Of a stretch of 64,000 bases of DNA, positions 17,332 through 25,713 are shown piece by piece. Numbering within the stretch: position 1 is the stretch's first letter; each line of letters starts with the position of its first letter. The stretch covers positions 1 to 64,000 of the forward strand of contig CANQBX010000002.1 in the NCBI GenBank assembly GCA_947589095.1, in the 5' to 3' direction. Made by a program: the position numbers and the translations under genes. The notes under the pieces are model-generated. The model saw only the letters and a list, made by a program, of their open reading frames with translations, ran no database searches and had not been told where the DNA came from. Source of the stretch: an uncultured Lachnospiraceae bacterium (lineage in GTDB: Bacteria; Bacillota; Clostridia; Lachnospirales; Lachnospiraceae).

Positions 17332-19374
17332 ATGTCAGATATACCGAGATTTGAAGAACCATCCTATGAAACGGAGCTGCCGGAATATCTGAAAGAACAG
17401 TACCGCATCTGCTCCTGCCTCCGGCGGGAGGACGGCTACGGAACCTATCTGGTGACCGAGACAGACAGCGGACGGCAGATGATCTTTAAGACTGCCTCCG
17501 ACCCCGTTTCCATGCGGATCCTTGCAAATGAACAGGCGATCCTTCAGGATATCCACAATTCGCCGCGCAGGGAGCTGGCGGATACCTTTCCCGTGATCTG
17601 CCGCTTCCGGACCGGGGAAGAACGCGCGTGGTACCTGCGCAGCTATATTCCGGGCAGCACGCTGGAAGAATTATGCGAATCCTGCAAAGAAAAACCGGGA
17701 CTGCCCATACGGCAGGTCTTCCACTATATGATCCAGCTGACCGAACTTCTGTCGTTTCTCCATTCCATGAAGCCCAGCATTATCCACCGGGACATCAAAC
17801 CGCAGAACGTGGTCGTAGACGCGAAAGGCGTTTGCCATTTCATCGACCTGGGCATTTCCAGACATTTTGACAACAGCAAGGACAGCGACACCCTGGTCAT
17901 GGGCACACAGCTCACGGCGCCCCCGGAACAGTTCGGCTTTAAGAGGACCGACGCGCGGAGCGACGTTTATTCCCTGGGCATCCTCCTGCTCTACTGTCTG
18001 ACCGGCGAGTACCAGGCGACAGAGCAATGTCTCGGCGAGACCGGCGCCCTGCTGCGCCCGATCATCGAAAAAGCCACCCGCTTCGACCCGGATAAGCGCT
18101 ACCAGTCCGTACAGGAATTCCAGAAGGATCTTCTGGAGGCGCAGTATTCCTTTCTGCGGCAGGAGCAGAACCGCGCCGGGAACGGCTCCGTTCCTTTCTG
18201 GAAGCGGCGGATCCCCGCCTGGCTCGCTGCGCTTCCTGCCGCGGCCGTGCTGGTACTTTCCGTCCTGATCCTGTATTCCCCGCAAAACGGCGGCCTTCGG
18301 CTGCCCGGTTCCGGACAGGCAGGCGCCCTTTCCGGCGACCCGCTGACGGCAGATACTGCGGAGACGGATCCGGACCAGATCTACCATTTTACGGAACCGC
18401 TGATCGAGGAGGCGGTCCGAAGGCAGCTGCAGGTCTGGGACAGGGACCTGACGCTGGGCGAACTGGCCAAGATCACGTCGATCCATATTATGGGGCTGGA
18501 GATCTATGTGGACGACAGCTATCTGTGGCTTAGGGGGGACACTCCCATGTTCTACGACGAATGGACGCAGGAAAGCGGAAAATTCCTGCAGAGCGGCCCC
18601 ATTTCCTCGCTGGAAGACATCGTGCATATGCCTTCCCTGCACACCCTGTGCCTTTACAATCAGAATATCGACGATATCTCCCTGCTTAAGGACACGCGGA
18701 TCTCCTACCTGGGCCTCGGCTACAATCCGCTTACGGATCTTTCACCGCTGGAGAACAATCCCAGCATCCGGACGCTGATGATTCCGGACCTGCCGATCAC
18801 AAATCTGGCTTCCGTCGCCACGCTGCCGAATCTGAACGAGCTGAATCTCAGCGGCTGCGGGGGTATCACTTCCATCGAGGAGCTGGCGGGCGGTCCCATC
18901 GTCGTCCTGGACCTGTCCCTGATCGAGCTTACGGATTACAGCCAGCTTCGCGCCCTGCCCAACCTCTACTCCCTGTTCCTGAAGCGGATGGACAGCAATA
19001 TTTTAAGCGAACTAAACGGCCTGCCGCTGACCTCCCTCACCTTCTACTATTCCCACAACCTGAAGCTGGAAGACATTCAGGGGCTGGAGAATCTGGAATA
19101 CCTGGGTATCTGGGGGGACGGAGAATCGCTGTTTGAAATGGGAGAAAATAATAACCTGCCGCGCGTGTGGCATATCGCGCTGGCAGGCATGAAGATTGAT
19201 GATTTCTCAAATCTTGACGCCATTCCCAACCTGACCCGGCTGGAGATACACGGGGCCGACGTCATAAACTATCAGGGACTCGACCGGCTCCCGAGGCTGA
19301 ACAACATCGTCTGCTCGCCTGAGCAGCGGGAGGAGATCGACCGGGTCTATCCGGATAATGAATTTCTCTTTTGA
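17332..19374 (+). CDS. Transmembrane Ser/Thr kinase with leucine-rich-repeat ectodomain
   Basis: A 680-residue receptor-like kinase. Residues 20-280 are a Hanks-type kinase: Lys53 in MIFKTA, HRDIKPQN at 152-159, and DLG (172-174) in place of DFG. A single membrane span lies near 298-318 (WLAALPAAAVLVLSVLILYS). The rest, outside the cell, is an array of internalin-like LRRs (LCLYNQNIDDISLL, LGLGYNPLTDLSPL and so on). PASTA domains, usual in Firmicutes PknB, are absent. It should sense an external ligand and phosphorylate cytoplasmic targets; the cluster's AAA+/VWA/LRR proteins are the obvious candidates, by inference only. Confidence 0.92.
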   Translation: MSDIPRFEEPSYETELPEYLKEQYRICSCLRREDGYGTYLVTETDSGRQMIFKTASDPVSMRILANEQAILQDIHNSPRRELADTFPVICRFRTGEERAWYLRSYIPGSTLEELCESCKEKPGLPIRQVFHYMIQLTELLSFLHSMKPSIIHRDIKPQNVVVDAKGVCHFIDLGISRHFDNSKDSDTLVMGTQLTAPPEQFGFKRTDARSDVYSLGILLLYCLTGEYQATEQCLGETGALLRPIIEKATRFDPDKRYQSVQEFQKDLLEAQYSFLRQEQNRAGNGSVPFWKRRIPAWLAALPAAAVLVLSVLILYSPQNGGLRLPGSGQAGALSGDPLTADTAETDPDQIYHFTEPLIEEAVRRQLQVWDRDLTLGELAKITSIHIMGLEIYVDDSYLWLRGDTPMFYDEWTQESGKFLQSGPISSLEDIVHMPSLHTLCLYNQNIDDISLLKDTRISYLGLGYNPLTDLSPLENNPSIRTLMIPDLPITNLASVATLPNLNELNLSGCGGITSIEELAGGPIVVLDLSLIELTDYSQLRALPNLYSLFLKRMDSNILSELNGLPLTSLTFYYSHNLKLEDIQGLENLEYLGIWGDGESLFEMGENNNLPRVWHIALAGMKIDDFSNLDAIPNLTRLEIHGADVINYQGLDRLPRLNNIVCSPEQREEIDRVYPDNEFLF

Positions 19375-19443
19375 GAAGGCTGCCCGCTGAACCCGGGCTG
19401 TCCTGCGGCATCGGGCACAGGTTCCGAAACTCCGCTTCTATGC

Positions 19444-20190
19444 TCAGCCCGGCCGCCCGCTCATCTCACAGCTCAGGCTGTGGGGGATCTTCCGCTGGCT
19501 GCGGACCGCGTAGACGCCGAAGCCTTTCAGAAAATCGCGGGTGAAGCGGTCCGGCGCGTAGCGTTCCAGAAGCTCGATCTTCATGGCCTTTTTGATCGTC
19601 AGGTTCTCGTCCTCATAGGAATACGGAATATTTGCTTCGACGACCCTGCATTTATAGAGAACCGCACAGACCGGGGCGGCCATGTACATGTAAATCGTAT
19701 CTCCCACCCTGATATCGGCGGTCTGCTTCCACTCCATCACGGGGTTCTCCCGAAAGCCTGCTTCCACATCGTAATACTTCGGATTCGCCGGGATGATCCA
19801 GTCCACCGGGCCGCGCAGACGCTCCTTTTTCTTCTTCGAGGCCGTAAGCGCGTAGCTTAAGTCGATCAGATCCATGACCCGGTCCTTTGGAACGGTTCCG
19901 TCCAGAAGGACGGAGATCCATTCCGTGTGATTCATATGGTAGGCCGGGAAAATGCCGGGCTCCGCCCGCAGTATGTCTCCCATGGCCGGATCGCATTTCA
20001 GATTCAGGATATCCGCCGGTTCCGGCTCCGCAAGCCCCAGCCTGCGGCGGCTCACATACATGAGAAGGCCGTACCATTTGCGGCTGTCCGCGTGACGCAG
20101 GACCGCGCTGTCCGGATCGCCGCACCACGGATAATCCGGTTCGGTTCCGTATTGTTCCTTTACGTATGTCAATACTTCCTCGCGCGTCAT
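19444..20190 (-). CDS. MmcQ/YjbR-EVE-like fusion protein
   Basis: A 248-residue protein. Residues 1-120 match the MmcQ/YjbR (CyaY-like) fold: YPWCGDPDSAVLRH, MYVSRRRLGL, LNLKCDP, FPAYHMNHTEWISVLLDG. Residues 130-210 resemble a PUA/EVE-type module (DWIIPANPKYYD, VGDTIYMYMAAPVCAVLYKC). EVE domains bind modified bases in some proteins; here binding is inferred. It is the last gene of the SPFH operon, 12 bases behind the RHH gene, and converges on the kinase gene across a 69-bp gap. Confidence 0.85.
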   Translation of the reverse strand: MTREEVLTYVKEQYGTEPDYPWCGDPDSAVLRHADSRKWYGLLMYVSRRRLGLAEPEPADILNLKCDPAMGDILRAEPGIFPAYHMNHTEWISVLLDGTVPKDRVMDLIDLSYALTASKKKKERLRGPVDWIIPANPKYYDVEAGFRENPVMEWKQTADIRVGDTIYMYMAAPVCAVLYKCRVVEANIPYSYEDENLTIKKAMKIELLERYAPDRFTRDFLKGFGVYAVRSQRKIPHSLSCEMSGRPG

Positions 20191-20202
20191 GAGCGTACTC
20201 CT

Positions 20203-20406
20203 CTATTCAATATCCAGCTCCGGCGGCTCATCCAGATGCTCGGATACGTATTTTCCGTTCTTCTTCCGCTGCCGCACGCATTCGGTCAGCAAATATTCGA
20301 TCTGGCCGTTGACCGACCGGAAATCGTCCTCCGCCCAGGCAGCGATGGCGTCGTAGAGCTTGGCCGACAGGCGCAGCGGGATCTGCTTCTTCTGGTTATC
20401 CGCCAT
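20203..20406 (-). CDS. Ribbon-helix-helix DNA-binding protein
   Basis: A 67-residue protein with the Arc/MetJ-like ribbon-helix-helix pattern: the strand KKQIPLRL followed by [31 protein letters not shown]. It starts one base after the SPFH stop codon. Small RHH proteins of this type commonly accompany SPFH proteins in Clostridia. The SPFH promoter contains repeated TGATATT/AATATCA half-sites, a plausible autoregulatory target. The C-terminal tail ([11 protein letters not shown]) is acidic. Confidence 0.85.
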   Translation of the reverse strand: MADNQKKQIPLRLSAKLYDAIAAWAEDDFRSVNGQIEYLLTECVRQRKKNGKYVSEHLDEPPELDIE

Positions 20407-20407
20407 A

Positions 20408-21445
20408 TCAGTAGAGGCTGCCCGAATTCACGATGGGCTGGGCGTCCCGGTTGCCGCAGAGAACCACCAGCAGATTGGAGACCATAGCCGCCTTGCGCTC
20501 CTCATCCAGTTCCACCACCTGCTTCTTGCTTAACTGCTCCAAAGCCATCTCCACCATACCCACAGCGCCGTCCACGATCATTTTCCGGGCGTCGATGATG
20601 GCCGAGGCCTGCTGCCGCTGCAGCATCACCGCCGCGATCTCCGGCGCATAAGCCAGATAGGTGATCCGAGCCTCGATGATCTCGATGCCGGCCTCTTTCA
20701 CCTTCTCCTGAATCTCGTCCCGGATGCGGGCCGCCACGATCTCGCTGGAGCCGCGCAGGCTCCCCTCGTCGGCCACGCCGTCGCCGGTGGTATCCACGCC
20801 GGGCGCCACGTCGTAGGGATAGATGCGGACGATATTGCGCAGGGCGCTGTCGCACTGCAGGGACAGATACTCTTTGTAGTTATCTACCACGAACACGGCC
20901 TTCGCCGTATCCACCACCCGCCACATGACCGCGATGCCGATCTCGATGGGATTGCCAAGGCAGTCGTTGATCTTCTGACGGTTGTTGTTCAGCGTCATGA
21001 TCTTAAGGGAAATCTTCTTGCTCGGCGTCTCCGAGGAGCCCGCGCCGGACGAACTGCCTGCCACGATCACGGGCATGGATTTCCCCCCGTCGCCGTCCAC
21101 ATCGCCACTCTGCCGAAGTCTTGTCTTCGCCGCGGGATTCACCGCGGAGCAGAAGGGATTGACGAAATAGAATCCCGGCTCCTTAAGCGTTCCCACATAG
21201 TTGCCGAACAGCGTCAGCACCACCGCCTCCTGCGGCTTAATGACCGTCAGGCCGCAGAAAGGAATCCATCCTATTACCGCCCAGAAAATGCCCACACTAA
21301 GCAGAACCGCTCCCAGTGTCTTCGAGCCGTGATCCAGCTGCAATCCGCCAATCACGATCGTCACGACCGCCGCGATGTAAAGCAGGCCGAAAAGCAGAAG
21401 CATCTGCATGCCGTTCCGATTGCCGTTTAATACTTTCTCCTTCAT
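20408..21445 (-). CDS. SPFH/band-7 membrane protein
   Basis: A 345-residue SPFH (stomatin/prohibitin/flotillin) protein. Two N-terminal membrane helices (about 14-34 and 43-62) are followed by the band-7 domain from [21 protein letters not shown] through [18 protein letters not shown] and [27 protein letters not shown], ending in a helical tail. An inserted Gly/Ser-rich loop lies near residue 125-150. Such proteins form membrane microdomain cages that organise proteases and signalling proteins. ATG 21445 follows GGAGGTAAAATC. A membrane scaffold beside a receptor kinase and a membrane-attached Hsp70/AAA set suggests a shared envelope location. Confidence 0.92.
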   Translation of the reverse strand: MKEKVLNGNRNGMQMLLLFGLLYIAAVVTIVIGGLQLDHGSKTLGAVLLSVGIFWAVIGWIPFCGLTVIKPQEAVVLTLFGNYVGTLKEPGFYFVNPFCSAVNPAAKTRLRQSGDVDGDGGKSMPVIVAGSSSGAGSSETPSKKISLKIMTLNNNRQKINDCLGNPIEIGIAVMWRVVDTAKAVFVVDNYKEYLSLQCDSALRNIVRIYPYDVAPGVDTTGDGVADEGSLRGSSEIVAARIRDEIQEKVKEAGIEIIEARITYLAYAPEIAAVMLQRQQASAIIDARKMIVDGAVGMVEMALEQLSKKQVVELDEERKAAMVSNLLVVLCGNRDAQPIVNSGSLY

Positions 21446-21601
21446 GATTTTACCTCCATTCTGTGCACTGTGCTGTCTATGCACGGTACTTTTCCGCGCT
21501 CTTTGTGTGCTGTACTATGGTGCGTGCTTCACTATGGTGTTTTCTGTACTTCTGTGCGATCCCGCGAATAGATTGACAGCCGCACCGAGTACTTACCTGG
21601 G

Positions 21602-21650
21602 TTGATATTTTCATGATATCATTTTAATATCATATTGTCAATATCAAACT
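21602..21650 (-). promoter_or_regulatory. SPFH operon promoter with repeated ATATCA half-sites
   Basis: TTGACA (21641-21636) and TATCAT (21618-21613) are 17 bases apart. The same 45 bp carries several TGATAT/ATATCA half-sites about 11-13 bases apart, overlapping both hexamers and forming dyads, as expected for a cooperatively bound repressor such as the RHH protein of the operon. The leader is about 160 bases. The rest of the 317-bp gap (21446-21762) has no gene. Confidence 0.72.
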
Positions 21651-21693
21651 GTAAATATTATCTCCTTTGGAAAAATTTCCTAAGAGATACACA

Positions 21694-21733
21694 AAGCATG
21701 AAACACAGCAAGTAGCCTCTGCGCCTCATGCTT
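21694..21733 (-). terminator. Stem-loop after the TrmH-family gene
   Basis: AAGCATGA and TCATGCTT bracket a region whose inner arms CGCAG/CTGTG also pair, giving a stem of about 15 pairs with several G-U pairs and a ten-base loop. It lies 30 bases beyond the stop of the 21763-22788 gene. The minus strand lacks a clear U-run, so termination is uncertain. Confidence 0.4.
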
Positions 21734-21762
21734 CTTTTACAGCTATTAATTTTGCGCCGTCT

Positions 21763-22788
21763 TCACTTCCGCCCCAGCTGCCAGAACGCCACCGCGCCGG
21801 CCGCGGCTACATTCAGGGAATCGACGCCATGGGCCATCGGGATCCGGATCGTGTAATCGCAGGCGCGGATCGTGCTGTCCCTGAGGCCGCTTCCCTCATT
21901 GCCGAGTATGACCGCGATCTTCTCCTCCGCCAGCAGGCGGGGGTCGTCGATCCGCACGGAATCCTCCCGCAAAGCCATGGCGGCTGCGGCGAAGCCCATA
22001 TTCTGCAGGCGGGATACATAATCTGCGTGCCAGGGCATTCCGGTATTTATCCGGTCCGGCGCGCTGCCGGACTTCCGCTTCGCGTCCGGTTCCGGATTTC
22101 TGCTCTGCCGTTCTTTCATACCGTTTTCACAGGCCGCAGCTTCCCCGCTCTTTCCACCGTCCATATACGTCCACGGAATCTGAAACACCGTCCCCATGCT
22201 CACCCGGATCGACCGCCGGTACAGCGGATCGCAGCAGTCTCCTGTCAGCAGCACCGCGTCGAATCCCAGCGCCGCCGCGCTGCGGAACACCGCTCCGATA
22301 TTCGTCTGGTTCGTCACGTCCTCCAGCACAGCGATACGCCCTGCCCCGGCGCAGACTTCCTTCACCGAAGGCAGTTCTCTCCGACGCATGGCGCAAAGCA
22401 CGCCCTGGGTCAGCCGGAAGCCGGTAATCTGCGTCAGCGTGTCCAGACCCGCGCTGTAGACCGGCGCATCCCCGCAGCGGCGCAGGATCTCCTGCAGCAG
22501 TCCGGCCGCTTCCCCATCCCCGGAAAGGGCCGCCTCTTCCGAAGTATCTTCGCGGGCAGCGGACTCCTCCTCCGGGAATCCTCCCGCCTTCCGAAGCAGC
22601 TTCCGCTCCGCCAGAAGCGACAACGGCGCATATCCCGCGTCAAGCGCCCTCAGGATCACCTTCGGGCTTTCCGCGATGAAGAGTCCCGGCTGCGGCTCAT
22701 AATACCGCATAAGCTGCACCTCCGACCGGCAGTTATAGACGGCCAGTTCCGGCAGGCTTAAATCACTCCCATTTACTATACGTTCCAT
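21763..22788 (-). CDS. SpoU/TrmH-family RNA methyltransferase
   Basis: A 341-residue trefoil-knot RNA 2'-O-methyltransferase. The C-terminal half has all three SpoU motifs: NIGAVFRSA, LGNEGSGL and MAHGVDSLNVAAAGAVAF. The N-terminal substrate-binding domain is longer than in TrmH (about 150 residues) and the middle contains a variable charged insert (about 220-255). It should methylate a ribose in rRNA or tRNA from SAM; the nucleotide cannot be told from sequence. AGAAAGG precedes ATG 22788. It lies 21 bases behind the SpoIID-domain gene and is likely co-transcribed. Confidence 0.9.
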   Translation of the reverse strand: MERIVNGSDLSLPELAVYNCRSEVQLMRYYEPQPGLFIAESPKVILRALDAGYAPLSLLAERKLLRKAGGFPEEESAAREDTSEEAALSGDGEAAGLLQEILRRCGDAPVYSAGLDTLTQITGFRLTQGVLCAMRRRELPSVKEVCAGAGRIAVLEDVTNQTNIGAVFRSAAALGFDAVLLTGDCCDPLYRRSIRVSMGTVFQIPWTYMDGGKSGEAAACENGMKERQSRNPEPDAKRKSGSAPDRINTGMPWHADYVSRLQNMGFAAAAMALREDSVRIDDPRLLAEEKIAVILGNEGSGLRDSTIRACDYTIRIPMAHGVDSLNVAAAGAVAFWQLGRK

Positions 22789-22809
22789 AATGACCTTTCT
22801 GCATCGTAT

Positions 22810-25707
22810 TCAATACACGGTCTCCATTCTGGTCCCCGCATAGAAGAAATCCAGAATGTCCCCATATTTCCAGCCCTGCTTCGCCATGGCCTGCGCGCCG
22901 TTCTGGCTCATGCCGATGCCATGGCCGTAACCGCCCCCGTAGATAGTCCAACACGGTTCTCCATTTTCCGCCGTTCCGCCTTCGATGGATAGGAACGCGC
23001 TGGGAAGGCTTTCCCAGCCGCTTAAGGTGCTTCCTCCGGCTTTCGTGATCACCGAACCGGGGTGTCCAAGCGCCGCGCGGATCCGGCTTTCGCCCTCGAT
23101 CTCCTTTGTTCCCCCGGTACCGGTCACGATCACGCGCTGCGCCACGCCGCCCGCCCCTCGCACGGCGACCTGCACGTCCGTGATCCGGCCGATGTCGGGA
23201 ATATTTTCCTGAAGCTGCGAGGCGGTGATCCGCGTCTGCCAGCGGTACATACTGCACGAAGCTTCGAAATCGGCCTGCCCGCCGCTGCTCCCGCCCGCCC
23301 GGATGAACGCGGCGAACGCCTCTTCACCGGACGGGTCGGATGATCCGGCTGCTTCGCCGTCCAAAGCGGCCGTCTTCACGCCGTCATACCACTCGCCGTT
23401 CACCACCGGGCCGTCCCCGGCAATTCCATTCTCCGCAGCGCCGCTGTCCGCATCCGCAGCGCCGCCCGTCTCGATCGCACCTCCGTCCGGCCGCACCTCC
23501 ACCGCGTGCAGGTACGGCGTACGCTGCGGTTCCTGCCCCCAGGCCCCCATGTCCGTCGTATGGCCGCAGGAGGTAGAGAAATAGTAGGTCTCCGCTGCGC
23601 TGTCGCCGTACATCAGGATCTGCCCGTAGGTGGCGTCCACCGCTTCCGCGGCCTCGCGGCCGGTATCGCTGTTATTGTAGACCTGATAATGGGTGCTGTC
23701 GTCCACATGGGCGCCGTACTGACGGCAGGAATTGCCACGGATCTGCCGGTACGCGTAGGTGCGGGCGCAGACCGCCTGGGCTTTAAGGGCTTCCGTCTCG
23801 TAGCTGAGCGGCATCTCGCTGGGAAGCACACGTTTCAGATAATCCTCCATATACAGTTCATTGACCAGCACCAGACCGCTCTCCTCACAAGACACCTCCA
23901 GACGTCCCGGACAGACCGGCGCGCCCTGCCCGCGCGTCACGCTCGCGACGCGGATCCCGGCGCTTTCATCCGCCGGACAGAAAACGACTCGTCCGTCAGA
24001 CGGTGCAAGCACGATGCGCCCAGGAATCACCCCGGTCGCCGCAGCGGCTGTGCTGTCATCTGCGTTTCCCAGCTCCCCGAGCGCTTCGCTCACAGCTTCA
24101 CCCAATACATCGGCCGCTCCTCCCATAGCCTCGACCGTTTGGCCGGCCGCTTCGCTCACGATTTCTTCGGACTCCCCGGATATCCCGCTCACGACTTCGT
24201 CCGAACCAGCCTCGGTCTCCTGCCCGCTGCCGCTCCACGCCGTCAGCACGACGCTCTCTCCCGCGTGGAAAACCGTCTCCTTCTCCCCCTGCCGCATGAT
24301 TCCGCCGCTTAGGAATTCCAGCCGGATCTCCGGATGGAAAATGGAATGAAAACCGGTGTCCGTGATCAGCACGCGGATCGACTCCGCGCCGAAGCTTCTC
24401 ACGATCAGCGCGGCGCATATTTTTCCATCGGCCACGATAAACTCCTGCGTATCGTATCCCACCAGGATCCGGGAAATATCCTGCCGTTCAAATTCCCCGT
24501 ATGTCTTATAGACGCAGAAGTCCTGATCAAGACCGATCTCTCCGTAGCCTTCCAGTTCGATGGCATCCTCCCGGACGGCCAGAACCTTCGCGGTAAGCTT
24601 CTCCCGCTTTAACGCGATTCGCTCCACCCTGCCGCCCGACATCTGCAGATCGGCCAGCTGACCAGCCAGATCCCCTGCCTGCGCCAGCTCCTTTTCGACC
24701 GCAAACTCCCGCATGCAGTCCCCGGCAAAACCGGTAATCGCTGCCGCAGAAGCGCTTACGATCCATACGTTCCGGCAGACGACTTCCTCCGAAACGATCT
24801 CCATAACACGGATCAGCTCATGGTCCTTCGCCAGCACCCGGATCTGGCAGTCTATGTATCCGGCCAGGCCCAGCCCCTCGAAACCGTAAATACCCTGATC
24901 GGTATAAACGGTCCAGGCCGGCGCGTCCGCCACATTGTCCGGCGTGCCGATGATCTGCAGGATTTCCTCAGTCACCGGAACGGTATTCTCATCCGGTTCC
25001 ACATCTGTATCCGATCCCTCACTTCTATCCGATTCCGCCGCCATTCCGCAAAGCTCCCCGTACATCTCCCAGAAGCGCTCCGCGGGGATCGGCTTATCCC
25101 GATTCCGATTCGTCCTTCGCACAATATCCGTCAGCCGCCGCTTTATTTCCTGCAGTCCTTCCGCATCCTGCCGCGCCCCGCCGGCGGTCTCCGACAAAAT
25201 TTCCGCCGTTCCCCGCAGATTTTTCCTTGTCTCAGGCAAATCTTCCGTAGTCGGCCTAACCTCTCCCGCCACCGACAGGACTTCTGTCATTTCCAGCGGA
25301 TCTGTCTCCGGCAGAACCTCTGCGCTCTTCACGGCGCCCTTTTCTCCCCAGACCGCTTCCGCAAGTCCTTCTGCCAGCCGGTCCGCCTCCTCATACGTCA
25401 GCCGGCCCTCCGCCGTCCGGCTTCCCGGCGGCGTCATTTCCCCGGAAAGCAGCCCGCGGCGGTACAGCCAGTCCATATACTTCACATACCACTGCCGCTG
25501 GTCTGCCGCCGCGAAGAACGAGTCTTCCGTCTCCGCCTCCGCCCGGCACGCATCCGCCGTTGTTAAAAAAAGAACCGCTGCCTTACAGGCCGCGGCTCTT
25601 GAGATCCCTTCCCGCACCGGCCTCTCCTTATAAAGGATCGCAATGACCAGCGCCAGCGCTGCCAGGGAAATGCCAAGCATCCACACGATACCTTTTCCTC
25701 TCCTCAT
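22810..25707 (-). CDS. Large SpoIID/LytB-domain cell-envelope protein
   Basis: A 965-residue protein. An N-terminal membrane anchor (about 9-28, VWMLGISLAALALVIAILY) places the rest outside the membrane. The C-terminal part from about 600 is a SpoIID domain: NELYMEDYLKRVLPSEMPLSYETEALKAQAVCARTYA in outline, YYFSTSCGHTTDMG, and the final GYGHGIGMSQNGAQAMAKQG. SpoIID proteins are peptidoglycan lytic transglycosylases in sporulation. The 600-residue N-terminal region is much longer than in SpoIID itself and contains low-complexity Glu/Ala stretches. The gene could act in sporulation or in vegetative wall turnover. Confidence 0.88.
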   Translation of the reverse strand: MRRGKGIVWMLGISLAALALVIAILYKERPVREGISRAAACKAAVLFLTTADACRAEAETEDSFFAAADQRQWYVKYMDWLYRRGLLSGEMTPPGSRTAEGRLTYEEADRLAEGLAEAVWGEKGAVKSAEVLPETDPLEMTEVLSVAGEVRPTTEDLPETRKNLRGTAEILSETAGGARQDAEGLQEIKRRLTDIVRRTNRNRDKPIPAERFWEMYGELCGMAAESDRSEGSDTDVEPDENTVPVTEEILQIIGTPDNVADAPAWTVYTDQGIYGFEGLGLAGYIDCQIRVLAKDHELIRVMEIVSEEVVCRNVWIVSASAAAITGFAGDCMREFAVEKELAQAGDLAGQLADLQMSGGRVERIALKREKLTAKVLAVREDAIELEGYGEIGLDQDFCVYKTYGEFERQDISRILVGYDTQEFIVADGKICAALIVRSFGAESIRVLITDTGFHSIFHPEIRLEFLSGGIMRQGEKETVFHAGESVVLTAWSGSGQETEAGSDEVVSGISGESEEIVSEAAGQTVEAMGGAADVLGEAVSEALGELGNADDSTAAAATGVIPGRIVLAPSDGRVVFCPADESAGIRVASVTRGQGAPVCPGRLEVSCEESGLVLVNELYMEDYLKRVLPSEMPLSYETEALKAQAVCARTYAYRQIRGNSCRQYGAHVDDSTHYQVYNNSDTGREAAEAVDATYGQILMYGDSAAETYYFSTSCGHTTDMGAWGQEPQRTPYLHAVEVRPDGGAIETGGAADADSGAAENGIAGDGPVVNGEWYDGVKTAALDGEAAGSSDPSGEEAFAAFIRAGGSSGGQADFEASCSMYRWQTRITASQLQENIPDIGRITDVQVAVRGAGGVAQRVIVTGTGGTKEIEGESRIRAALGHPGSVITKAGGSTLSGWESLPSAFLSIEGGTAENGEPCWTIYGGGYGHGIGMSQNGAQAMAKQGWKYGDILDFFYAGTRMETVY

Positions 25708-25713
25708 ACACCC

